The position numbers and the translations under genes are program-made. Positions 15,273 through 24,079 of a DNA stretch of 64,000 nt are shown here, piece after piece. Every line of letters starts with the position of its first letter. Within the stretch, counting starts at the first letter, position 1. Below the pieces are notes generated by a model. It made no database searches. It saw nothing but the letters and a program-made list of their open reading frames with translations, and had not been told where the DNA came from. This DNA comes from Clostridiales bacterium (GTDB lineage Bacteria > Bacillota > Clostridia > Oscillospirales > Oscillospiraceae): assembly GCA_019423635.1 (NCBI GenBank), contig JAHZBA010000013.1, positions 6,773 through 70,772 of the forward strand, written 5' to 3'.

Positions 15273-17825
15273 ATGAAAAAGCACACACATCTGATGGGGA
15301 AGCGGCTTTTGTCGGCGGCACTGGCGAGTCTGCTGGCGTCGGCCTGCGCGATTCCCGCCGCTGCCGGGTCGCCCATCGGCGACGGCGTAACGCCGACTTA
15401 TGATGAGGCCTACTATGCGACGCTGGACTACTATGGCAACCTGCTGGACGGCAGCGTGGTGAAGAGCTATACCCTCAACGGCGCCACGTCCCTGACGGAC
15501 TACGGCACATATGACGAAGTGGTGAACCTCACCGACGGCACCGCGCCGGCGGTGACCGGAGACGCCACGACCTTTGCCTTCAGCAAGACCGGTGCCCCCT
15601 CCCATTTCTATTTTGAGGGCAAGACGGCATCCCCCTTTACATCGCTGCCCTGGACGCTGTCCGTCTCCTACAGCCTCAACGGCGTCGCCGCCAGGGCCGA
15701 GGATCTCGCGGGCAAAACCGGCGTGGTGGAGATCGCGGTAGACGCCGTCCCGAACGAGGGCGCCAGCGAGTATGCCCGGAACAACTACACCCTGGAGGCC
15801 ATGGCCATGTTCAACCAGGACAACATTCTCTCCCTGGAGGCCCCCGGCGCCCAGGTGCAGCTGATCGGCAACCTGCGGGCCGTGCTGTTCATCGCCCTGC
15901 CGGGGGAGGAGCAGCACTTTCTCATCCGGGTGGGCGCCGAGGACTTCTCCTTTGACGGCATGACCTTCCTCATGGTCCCGGCCACCCTGAGCCAGCTGGA
16001 GGAGATTGCCAAGCTCAGCCAGCGCAAAGACGACCTGGAGGAGAACTACCACAAGCTCTCCGGCAGTCTGGACACGCTGCTGGACTCCTTTGCGGATCTG
16101 GGCAGCAGCCTGCGGGACACCGCCAGCGGACTGGAGGAGCTGAACCAGGCCCGGGACACGATCTCCAGCGGAAAGGACCAGCTCTACGCCGACGGCGACC
16201 GGGTGCTGGAGGATCTGGAAACGCTGGGCGGTTCCCTGAATACGCTGCCGGGACACCTGGACGACGCGGACCAGGCTGTCACCGATGTGACAGACTCCCT
16301 GTCCGAGGTGACCGACACGGCCGTCGGTCTGCAGAAAAATCTGGAGGATGTGGACGACTGCCTGAGGGATTTACAGCAGGATGTGCGCAGCATCCGCTCC
16401 GGCAGCGGGGATCTGCAGAGCAATCTGACGAAGCTGGGCACAGATCTGAACAATCTGCAGGCCAGCCTCCGGGAGCTCCGGGAGACACTGGGCCTGCTGG
16501 ATATCCGCATCAACGGCGGTCTGCTCTCCGAATTACCCGAAAAGGTGCAGGAAAACATCAAGGTCCAGGGCCAGCAGCTGAACGCCGTCCTGGCACAGGT
16601 GCAGGCGCTGGAGGGTGTGTGGGCCGCCGCGGCGAAGGACGGCGAGGGGAATCCCACCGAGACGATTTCCTATCAGCAGTTCTGCGCCGCCGCACTGATC
16701 GCCGGCGGGAAAGCCTCCACTGCCGCAGAGGCTGTAGGCCTTCTTGAGCAGGTGCAGACGGTCGACGCGGGCATCGCGGCGGTGAAGGCGGCAAATCCGG
16801 CGCTGTCCGACGCAGATGCGCTGGCCTTTCTCGTCACACAGGGGACGCTGACCCAGGCGCAGGCGGCGCAGTACGCCGCCGCCAAGCCCCAACTCGCCGC
16901 CATGGAGGCGGTCTACACCGCCGTCTGCGGCGGCACCGGCCAGACGATGGCCAGGGAGGACTTCTTCACCGCCATGCTGATGCTCAGCGACATCAATCAG
17001 CTGACAAATCCCACCCAGGAGGATCTTGCGGCGGTGCTGGGCAGGAAAAGCACCTATGCGCAGACCGGAAAGCTGCTCTCCGAGCTCAACGGGGACCACG
17101 ACCTCTCCAGAGTCGCCGGCTTGCTGGAAAATCTCAGCGACCTCCTGACGCACATGGGAAGCGGCGGCCTCACGGGGGATCTCAGCGCTCTGGTGGGGAA
17201 GACCGACACCACCCTGGGGCACCTGGACGACACCGCCGACGCGGGCCGGGAGATCCTGGATCGGGTGAACACGCTGCTGGATGAGCTGGAGGAGCTGGAC
17301 GATACCGTCAACCGCCATGTCCCCGGGCTGCGGGATACCCTGCAGGACACCCGGACACTGGTCTTTGACATGGTGACAACGATTGACGACACCCACGGCT
17401 TTCTCTCCTCCTTCCGCTCTCTGGCCAAAACCTCCGGCACACAGCTGGACGACGGCACCAAAAAGAGCCTGGAGGGCCTGGCGGAGACGCTGCGGCGCAC
17501 TGCCCGCAGCACAGACGCCGTCGCAGGCGTCAAAACCGCCAAGAACACCCTCAACGAGATCCTTGAGGATACCTGGGGGGAGTATACCGGTGACCTCAAC
17601 AACCTGCTGCTGATGGACGCCACCGCCCAGGCCCACTCCCTCACCTCGGAGCAGAACGCCACCCCCGCCAGTATCCAGATTCTCATCCGCACGCAGGAGA
17701 TCAAGGCGGAATCCGACGACGCGGCAGCCGCCGTCCAGGCCGCGGCGGAGCACACGACCTTCTGGGAGCGGGTGGCGCAGATGTTCCGGGACTTCTGGTC
17801 CGCCATCGCCGGCATCTTCAAATAA
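15273..17825 (+). CDS. Secreted coiled-coil protein, YhgE/Pip-like exterior domain
   Basis: The 850-residue product has a signal peptide (LLSAALASLLASACAIPAAAG), a beta-rich N-terminal part, then long heptad-type helical repeats (about 245-420 and 600-720: LGGSLNTLPGHLDDADQAV, LTDLSEVTD-type spacing) separated by an alanine-rich domain (about 440-590). This spacing resembles the exterior loop of YhgE/Pip proteins, but the flanking membrane domains are missing. The gene is followed after 19 nt by an MMPL transporter, so I infer an exterior partner of that exporter. GGGAGGG precedes the start. The exact function is unknown. Confidence 0.75.
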   Translation: MKKHTHLMGKRLLSAALASLLASACAIPAAAGSPIGDGVTPTYDEAYYATLDYYGNLLDGSVVKSYTLNGATSLTDYGTYDEVVNLTDGTAPAVTGDATTFAFSKTGAPSHFYFEGKTASPFTSLPWTLSVSYSLNGVAARAEDLAGKTGVVEIAVDAVPNEGASEYARNNYTLEAMAMFNQDNILSLEAPGAQVQLIGNLRAVLFIALPGEEQHFLIRVGAEDFSFDGMTFLMVPATLSQLEEIAKLSQRKDDLEENYHKLSGSLDTLLDSFADLGSSLRDTASGLEELNQARDTISSGKDQLYADGDRVLEDLETLGGSLNTLPGHLDDADQAVTDVTDSLSEVTDTAVGLQKNLEDVDDCLRDLQQDVRSIRSGSGDLQSNLTKLGTDLNNLQASLRELRETLGLLDIRINGGLLSELPEKVQENIKVQGQQLNAVLAQVQALEGVWAAAAKDGEGNPTETISYQQFCAAALIAGGKASTAAEAVGLLEQVQTVDAGIAAVKAANPALSDADALAFLVTQGTLTQAQAAQYAAAKPQLAAMEAVYTAVCGGTGQTMAREDFFTAMLMLSDINQLTNPTQEDLAAVLGRKSTYAQTGKLLSELNGDHDLSRVAGLLENLSDLLTHMGSGGLTGDLSALVGKTDTTLGHLDDTADAGREILDRVNTLLDELEELDDTVNRHVPGLRDTLQDTRTLVFDMVTTIDDTHGFLSSFRSLAKTSGTQLDDGTKKSLEGLAETLRRTARSTDAVAGVKTAKNTLNEILEDTWGEYTGDLNNLLLMDATAQAHSLTSEQNATPASIQILIRTQEIKAESDDAAAAVQAAAEHTTFWERVAQMFRDFWSAIAGIFK

Positions 17826-17844
17826 ACAGCTTGAGAGGTGTGCC

Positions 17845-19956
17845 ATGCTGAAAAAAGTCGCCAATGTCCTGACCCGAAAGCCAAAGCTGGTGGCCATGAT
17901 CGCGCTTTTGCTGCTGATCCCCTCGGCTCTTGGCTATATCGCCACCCGGATCAACTACGACATCTTGTCCTACCTGCCGGAGGACCTGGAGTCCGTCCAG
18001 GGGGAACAGCTTCTGGAGGACCCCTTCCACATGGCGGCCACCAGTATGCTGATGATCGAGGGGATGCCCGCCGCCTACAGCAACGACCTGCTCAACGACA
18101 TCAAGGAGCTGCCCGGCGTCTCCAACGCCATCTGGCTCAGCAACGCCGTAGGCATCCAGATTCCAACCGACTTCATCCCCGCCGCCCTGCGGGAGATGTT
18201 CTATGCCGGCGACTCCACCATGATGATCATACAGTACGAGAAGTCCGGTGCGGCGGAGGAGACCATGCAGGCCATCCAGGACGTGCGCAGGCTGTGCAAT
18301 GAGCGGTGTTTTCTGGCCGGCTTCTCCGTGGTCATCAAGGACACCAAGGACCTGGTGGACCGGGAACTGCCGGTCTATGTAGGGCTGGCCGTGGTGCTGG
18401 CTCTGGCGGCCATGTCCCTGACCATGGAATCCGTGGTGCTGCCATTCGTGTTCCTGGGCAGCATCGGCATCGCCATCATCTACAACTTCGGCTCCAACAT
18501 CTTTCTGGGGGAGATCTCCTACATCACCCAGGCCATTGCAGCGGTCCTGCAGCTGGGCGTCACCATGGACTACTCCATCTTCCTCTACCACCGCTACCGC
18601 GAGGAGCGGCTGCACCATGAGGACCCCCGGGACGCCATGGCCGAGGCCATCGTCGCGGCCTTTACCTCCCTCTCCGGCTCCAGCCTGACCACCATCGCCG
18701 GCTTTTTGGCCCTTTGCTTCATGCAGCTGACCCTGGGCCGGGACATCGGCCTCGTCATGGCCAAGGGTGTTGTGCTGGGAGTCGCCACGGTGGTGCTGGT
18801 CCTGCCGGCGCTGCTGCTGATCTTCGACGACAGGATCGAAAAGCACAAGCACCGCGTCCTGCACCCCAATTTTGCAAAAATGAACCGGTTTATCATCCGT
18901 CACCGGCGCTCTCTCGTGGTCCTGTTTTTGCTGCTGTTCCTGCCGGCGGTGTACGCGCAAAATCACACCGGCGTCTACTACAAGCTGGATGAGGCGCTGC
19001 CGCAGGATATGGACTCCATTGTCGCCAACAACAAGCTGAAAAACGACTACGACATGGCGACCTCCCATTTTGTGCTGCTGCGGGACGATCTCTCCGCCAC
19101 CGAGATGAACGAGCTGGAAAACGCCCTGAAAAACGTGGAGGGCATCACCTCCGTCCTCTCCTATCACACCATGCTCGGCACCGGCATCCCGGATTTCTTC
19201 ATCCCCGCGGCTCTGCGGGATATGCTGAAGCAGGACGGCCGGCAGATGATGATGATCAACTCCACATATCCCACGGCCTCCGACGATGTCTCCGCCCAGC
19301 TGGCGGAATTGAGCGGCATCATCAAGAGCTATGATCCGGAGGCGCTGATTACCGGCGAGGCGGCGCTGACGGATGATCTGATCGTCACCTCCGCGGTGGA
19401 CTTCAAGGTCACCAACTACATCTCCCTGGCAGCCATCTTCCTCATCATCGCGGTGGTGTTCCGCTCCCTCTCCATGCCGGTGGTGCTGGTGGCGGCCATT
19501 GAGCTGGCCATCTTCATCAACCAGGGCATCCCCTACTTTACCGGCACCGTCATTCCCTTCGTCTCCCCCACCATCATCGGCTGCGTTCAGCTGGGCGCCA
19601 CCGTGGACTACGCGATTTTGATGGCCACCCGCTTCCGGGAGGAGCTGCAATCCGGAAAGGGCCGGGAGGAGGCGATCTGCACCGCGGCCACCTCCTCGGA
19701 CGCCTCCATCATCACAAGCTCCCTGGTGCTGTTTTGCGCCACATTGGGCGTGGGCACGATCTCCGAAATTGAGATCATCAGCTCCATCTGCATGATGCTG
19801 GCCCGGGGCGCCCTGATCTCCGCCGTCATCAGCATGTTCCTCATGCCGCCGGTCCTGTGCGTCTGCGAGCCCGTCTTCCACAGGACCAGCCTCCACTGGC
19901 GGAAGGCGGCACCGCCAAAAAAGCGGACAGCGGTCCCTGGGGTCTCCGAAAAATAG
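17845..19956 (+). CDS. MMPL-family RND transporter
   Basis: The 703-residue protein has the duplicated MMPL/RND layout: a first membrane helix (residues 12-32), an exterior domain, a block of helices near 185-330, then a repeat of the same order in the second half (helix near 355, block near 520-690). Motifs such as LGVTMDYSIFLYHRYREE and its twin LGATVDYAILMATRFREE carry the membrane-embedded Asp-Tyr pair used for proton coupling. Such pumps export lipids, surfactants or drugs. It is co-transcribed with the secreted coiled-coil protein and likely controlled by the divergent TetR genes. Confidence 0.92.
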   Translation: MLKKVANVLTRKPKLVAMIALLLLIPSALGYIATRINYDILSYLPEDLESVQGEQLLEDPFHMAATSMLMIEGMPAAYSNDLLNDIKELPGVSNAIWLSNAVGIQIPTDFIPAALREMFYAGDSTMMIIQYEKSGAAEETMQAIQDVRRLCNERCFLAGFSVVIKDTKDLVDRELPVYVGLAVVLALAAMSLTMESVVLPFVFLGSIGIAIIYNFGSNIFLGEISYITQAIAAVLQLGVTMDYSIFLYHRYREERLHHEDPRDAMAEAIVAAFTSLSGSSLTTIAGFLALCFMQLTLGRDIGLVMAKGVVLGVATVVLVLPALLLIFDDRIEKHKHRVLHPNFAKMNRFIIRHRRSLVVLFLLLFLPAVYAQNHTGVYYKLDEALPQDMDSIVANNKLKNDYDMATSHFVLLRDDLSATEMNELENALKNVEGITSVLSYHTMLGTGIPDFFIPAALRDMLKQDGRQMMMINSTYPTASDDVSAQLAELSGIIKSYDPEALITGEAALTDDLIVTSAVDFKVTNYISLAAIFLIIAVVFRSLSMPVVLVAAIELAIFINQGIPYFTGTVIPFVSPTIIGCVQLGATVDYAILMATRFREELQSGKGREEAICTAATSSDASIITSSLVLFCATLGVGTISEIEIISSICMMLARGALISAVISMFLMPPVLCVCEPVFHRTSLHWRKAAPPKKRTAVPGVSEK

Positions 19957-19985
19957 ACCGCCGGCGCGCTCCGGACCTGAGAAAA

Positions 19986-20020
19986 ACACCGGCTCCGCCC
20001 GAATCGGGCGGAGCCGGTGT
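19986..20020. terminator. Bidirectional rho-independent terminator
   Basis: A 17-bp perfect stem (ACACCGGCTCCGCCCGA and its complement) around a one-base loop. On the minus strand it is followed by TTTTTC, serving the converging OLD-like gene; on the plus strand it follows the MMPL gene. Confidence 0.8.
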
Positions 20021-20141
20021 CCTTTGACCGATCTTAGAAAACAGGCGGGGCCGTATCTCTTCCGTCTTGCCCGGGCTCCATCCCAAAACCGCGCCAGGCG
20101 GCGCCAGAACGGAGCATCCGGCGCGGGAAGCCGGGGTCTTC

Positions 20142-21722
20142 TCAACACTCAAATTCCCGCAGAATCTCCTCAATCGGGTCAACCACCGCCCTGCGCTCCT
20201 GGGGGTACGCCCCTGCAATCGCCCGGATGACATCCGTCCGGACATGGGTCTCCGGCAGTCCCAGACGCTCGGAGATGAAGTGGAACTCCGTGTGAACCGC
20301 ACACCCCCGCGCCTCCTCCATGAGCTGCGCGGTCTCTCCCTGCCCGGCTCCCCAGAGCTCCGATAGCTCCCGGCAGATCTCCGGAGTTACCCCCTTCAGC
20401 ATCCATTTCTCAGGGCAGACCTCCCCCGGCAGATAGCGCAGATGCCCATCCAGCCAGTCGTCAAAGGTCTCCTCCGTCCACCCGTTGTACCGCTTTTCCA
20501 GGTTTCGCTTCACGGCCTCCCTGGCCTGGCCGGCCTCTTTGATCTTGTCCCCGTCCAGAATGGCGACGCAGCTGTAGTCCTCCTCCCGGAAATGTGCCGC
20601 CAGCTGGCGAAGGACCGCCTGATCCGATCCGACCGGCACGATGTGGACCCTGCGCCGCAGGGTCAGGGGGAGAAATTCCTGGACGATATTCTCCCCCATC
20701 ACATCCTCCACCAGAACCTTCAGCTCCTCCATCCCCCTGCCCGAAAGCCGCCCAACGGCGTAGGCCGAGGAGATCCCCGTGGTAATCTCCGTCCTGCGGT
20801 GATAGGTCTCAATAAACTTTCTCCCCTCCGGCGGCAGCGCATCCAGCACCGCCCCGGAATGTGTGGAGCAGATGATCTGGCAGTGCAGCTCCCTGCAGAT
20901 CTTTTTGAGCTCCTCCATGAAAATTCTCTGGGCCTCCTCGTGCAGACCCAGCTCAATCTCGTCAATGACCAGAAGCGCGCCCTCTCCCGCGGAAAACAGC
21001 TCAATCAGAATGGTGAAGATGGCGTTCTCCCCCGCGCCCATATTGAACCCGGAGTAATGCTGCGCCTGCCGGTCCACCACAAAGAGCCTGCGCCGGTCCA
21101 CCGTCCGCAGATCCAGGGAGGTATAGTGCTTTCCCATGACCCTGCCGGCCACCTCCAGAATCCGCTCCCGGGTCCTCTGGTCAATCGCCGTGGAGCGGAA
21201 TTTCCGGGAGTAGGAGCACTCCGTCTTTCTCTCGCTGGGCGGAACAATCCGCTGAATCCCAAGGAACACCACATTCCTGTCCAGCCGCCTGCTGTAATCG
21301 TTCCACTTCCCGCCGCGGCGCTTCCTGCGCGTCTGGCTTCCGTAGGTATACCACTCGCCGGTCTTTGAATTCTTCCAGCGCCCGAGAAAGAAGTATTTGA
21401 TCTCAATGCCCTCCGGCTTTTCCTCGTCGTCCGTGGAGACAAAGAAATCCCGAAAGGTATAGTAGGGCTGATTCCGCTCCGGAGGAACATAGCCATTCCC
21501 ACGGTTATGGTAGGCGCAGCACGCCAGGGCCAGCATGGTCGATTTGCCGCTCCCGTTCTTCCCCGCAATGGCCGTAATCGGGTAGGTGAATTCCAGCTTT
21601 GTGGGATATACGCCTCTCATCTTTCCCTGCCGCAGCTCAATGCTGCAAAGCGTGAGGGGTTTTAAGTTGTTTGCAAACCACTCCAGATTTTCCCTGTCCA
21701 ACTGCGAGTACCGATACGGCAT
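20142..21722 (-). CDS. OLD-like AAA ATPase with C-terminal TOPRIM domain
   Basis: A 526-residue ABC-type ATPase with Walker A GKNGSGKST (about residue 52), signature-like FNMGAGENAIF, Walker B LLVIDEIELGLHEE, and a switch histidine in STHSG. The C-terminal third has a TOPRIM-like core (KVLVEDVMGE...VAILDGDK), the nuclease module of the OLD family. Standalone OLD proteins of this layout (class 1) are linked to phage defence; no partner UvrD-like (GajB), reverse transcriptase or AriB gene is adjacent. ATG at 21722 is chosen as AGGAGG lies 6 nt upstream. Lone gene, convergent with the MMPL operon. Confidence 0.8.
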   Translation of the reverse strand: MPYRYSQLDRENLEWFANNLKPLTLCSIELRQGKMRGVYPTKLEFTYPITAIAGKNGSGKSTMLALACCAYHNRGNGYVPPERNQPYYTFRDFFVSTDDEEKPEGIEIKYFFLGRWKNSKTGEWYTYGSQTRRKRRGGKWNDYSRRLDRNVVFLGIQRIVPPSERKTECSYSRKFRSTAIDQRTRERILEVAGRVMGKHYTSLDLRTVDRRRLFVVDRQAQHYSGFNMGAGENAIFTILIELFSAGEGALLVIDEIELGLHEEAQRIFMEELKKICRELHCQIICSTHSGAVLDALPPEGRKFIETYHRRTEITTGISSAYAVGRLSGRGMEELKVLVEDVMGENIVQEFLPLTLRRRVHIVPVGSDQAVLRQLAAHFREEDYSCVAILDGDKIKEAGQAREAVKRNLEKRYNGWTEETFDDWLDGHLRYLPGEVCPEKWMLKGVTPEICRELSELWGAGQGETAQLMEEARGCAVHTEFHFISERLGLPETHVRTDVIRAIAGAYPQERRAVVDPIEEILREFEC

Positions 21723-21856
21723 ATGTCTCCTCCTTTCCAAAAAATGCAGATTTTTCTACAATATACCACAGGATCTCCGTCTTTTCAACAAAAACATCCC
21801 CGTGGAGAACAGCGCCCCGGGCCGTGCGCCTGCCCGCCGGCTCCTTTGCGCAGACG

Positions 21857-21890
21857 AAGAGCCCTGTAACCAGACGGCTACAGGGCTCTT
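21857..21890 (-). terminator. Terminator-like hairpin after the VWA-FHA gene
   Basis: AAGAGCCCTGTA and TACAGGGCTCTT are perfect 12-bp arms with a 10-nt loop, 36 bp after the stop of the VWA-FHA gene. The following minus-strand sequence is only weakly T-rich. Confidence 0.6.
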
Positions 21891-21926
21891 CCATCCGGGC
21901 CGCTCTCCGGCGGTGTATCCGGGTTT

Positions 21927-23363
21927 TTAAAATTTCAGCCGCACGGCGGCGGTTCCCATCCGGATCTCGTCTCCGCTGCGAAGGCGCACGGGGCCGCAGA
22001 CGGTCTCCCCGTTGACCTGGGTGCCCTCCGGCGGCTGCAGGTCCTCCAGATACACCGCGCCCCCCGACAGAAACACTCTGGCGTGGCGGGGGGAGACTCC
22101 CTCGCCTCGCAGGGCGACGGCGCAGGCCGGATCGCTTCCGAGGACCAGCTCATCCGCACATTCCAGCTCCGTCTGTCCGCCGGCCAGCTCCCCCTGCACC
22201 ACTTCCAGGCGCATGTAGACGCCTCCGGGAGCCTCCCCGGCAGGGGGCGGAGTCCGGTGCCTCTTCCGGTGCAGCAGCACTCCCACCGCCGCGGCCAGGA
22301 GGATGCCCGCCCCCGCCGTGGCCGCAATGGGCCAGACTGTCCAGACGTCCGCCGGCTCCCTGTCCTCCGGAGCGGCTGCCGGCTCCGGCGCCGCCTCCGC
22401 AGGCGGTGTCTCCGGAGGATCTGCCTCCGGCAGCTCCGGCAGGTCCTGCGTGGGGGAGGACTCCGGCGCCCCCGTGAGCTCCGGCAGCTCCACCTCCGTC
22501 TGTGCCCGGCAGAGCAGCTCTCCGCCGGCGGAGAGGGTGACGGAGACCTGCTCCGTTCCCCCCTGGGAGACATAGCCGGAGAGGTCAAATCCGGTGACAA
22601 AGAGGGCGTCCGCCTGCTCCGCCAGGGCGGCGGCCGCCGCCTGGGCGTTCTGCTCCCCGACCACCTGGTGGATGCCCCCAGAGGCCTCCGCCAGGCGCCC
22701 CAGGCGCTCCAGGGCCTCTTCGTCGGCGCCGAAGCCCACGGAGTACAGCATCACATCGGACCGGCCCACCCGCTCCAGAAGCTCCTCGTAGGGGATGCCC
22801 CCCGCCGGGTCATACTGCACCGCGTCGGAGAGAACGACGGCACAGCGCAGCTCATTGCGCTCCCGGGGCAGCCCTTCCAGGTAATCCAGGGCCGCGCCGA
22901 TGGCCGTGTGGAGCCGGGTGACCTTCTCGTCCATGGGGATCGCCGCCAGCTCTGCCGCCAGCTCCCCGGCGGGGACGTCCTCCCGGACCACGGTGAACTC
23001 GTCGCCGAAGGAGGCCAGGAGGAAGCGGGTGTGCTCCCCGCCGGTCTCCGCCAGGCTCCTGACAAATGTCTCCGCCTCCTGCCGGAAAGCGGGCATGGAG
23101 TTGGAGTTGTCCACCAGCAGCAGCCATGTCACCGGAGACCCCGCCTGCCGCACGGTCTCCAGACGGCCGGAGGCCGGGAAGATCCGCCCGCCCAGCCTGG
23201 CCTCCGCCTTGGTGGGGAGCGCGTCGTCTATGGTCATGTAGGTGTACAGCGTCCCGTCGCAGACAAAGGCGCGGACCATCCGGGCACTGGCGGCGGCCAG
23301 GGCGTTTGTACAAAGCAGCGCCGCCAGGCACAGGGCCAGCGCCGCAGATCGCATCCGTCTCAT
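21927..23363 (-). CDS. VWA-domain/FHA-domain membrane protein
   Basis: The 478-residue product has a signal peptide (1-25), a von Willebrand A domain with an intact MIDAS motif (DNSNS near residue 87; later T and D present), a proline/glutamate-rich linker (about 305-345), one membrane helix (about 347-370) and a C-terminal cytoplasmic FHA domain (about 380-478; LGSDPACAVALRGEGVSPRHARV). The layout implies binding outside and phosphothreonine recognition inside. Its start overlaps the PP2C gene by 4 nt. It is the last gene of the minus-strand signalling operon and a plausible partner of the LRR kinase. Confidence 0.87.
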   Translation of the reverse strand: MRRMRSAALALCLAALLCTNALAAASARMVRAFVCDGTLYTYMTIDDALPTKAEARLGGRIFPASGRLETVRQAGSPVTWLLLVDNSNSMPAFRQEAETFVRSLAETGGEHTRFLLASFGDEFTVVREDVPAGELAAELAAIPMDEKVTRLHTAIGAALDYLEGLPRERNELRCAVVLSDAVQYDPAGGIPYEELLERVGRSDVMLYSVGFGADEEALERLGRLAEASGGIHQVVGEQNAQAAAAALAEQADALFVTGFDLSGYVSQGGTEQVSVTLSAGGELLCRAQTEVELPELTGAPESSPTQDLPELPEADPPETPPAEAAPEPAAAPEDREPADVWTVWPIAATAGAGILLAAAVGVLLHRKRHRTPPPAGEAPGGVYMRLEVVQGELAGGQTELECADELVLGSDPACAVALRGEGVSPRHARVFLSGGAVYLEDLQPPEGTQVNGETVCGPVRLRSGDEIRMGTAAVRLKF

Positions 23364-24076
23364 GCTTCCTCCTCCGCAAATACCGTGATGAGGGAAAGGT
23401 TGTCATTGCCCGGCGGCGTCCGGCGGATATGGCGGAGCAGCAGATTCTCCGCCCACTGCTCCGGTGTCTCCGCCTTCAGGAGGTCAATGAGCATCTCCTC
23501 CTGGTAGACGTACTCCCAAAAGCCGTCGGAGCACAGCAGGAAGGCGTCCCCCGGCAAAAGTGCCGCCGAGCCGGCCTCCGGCCTGCAGGGCTCCTTCCCC
23601 AGCGCCCGCAGAAGGCTGGAGCGGTCGTCGTCGTGGTAGGTGTCCATGTAGGAGATCTCCCCGCCCAGGTACTTCATATAGGTCACGGAGTGATCCCGCG
23701 TCACCTGGGTCAGTGTCCCGCCGGAGAAACGGTACAGCCGGGAATCTCCGATGTGGGCCCAGACAGCCCGGCTTTCGGACAGGGAGAGGGCCACGGCGGT
23801 GGTCTTCATCTCCTCCTGCCCCGGCAGGGCCTGCTGCTCCAGAACCCTGGCGTTGGCCTCCTGAAACAGCGCCAGCAGGCGCTCCTCCTCCATCGGGCCG
23901 GCGGCGCAGCCTGCAAAGAGGGCATCCGCCGCCAACGCGGAGGCCACCTCGCCGCAGCCGTGGCCCCCCAGGCCGTCCGCCAGGACGAAGATTCCCCGCT
24001 CCGCGTCACAGCGGAGGCTGTCCTCGTTGTGGTCCCGTCCGCCCCGGTTGGTATAGCTGTATGCGGAAATTCTCAT
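23360..24076 (-). CDS. PP2C-family Ser/Thr phosphatase
   Basis: A 238-residue PP2C (PrpC/Stp type) with all metal-ligand motifs: RDHNEDS at the start, LADGLGGHG, GDSRLYR, CSDGFWE and DNLSLI near the end. It has no membrane segment, so it acts in the cytoplasm against phosphoproteins made by the operon's kinase. It starts 3 nt after the protease-FHA gene ends and overlaps the VWA-FHA gene. Confidence 0.93.
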   Translation of the reverse strand: MRISAYSYTNRGGRDHNEDSLRCDAERGIFVLADGLGGHGCGEVASALAADALFAGCAAGPMEEERLLALFQEANARVLEQQALPGQEEMKTTAVALSLSESRAVWAHIGDSRLYRFSGGTLTQVTRDHSVTYMKYLGGEISYMDTYHDDDRSSLLRALGKEPCRPEAGSAALLPGDAFLLCSDGFWEYVYQEEMLIDLLKAETPEQWAENLLLRHIRRTPPGNDNLSLITVFAEEEA

Positions 24077-24079
24077 CGC

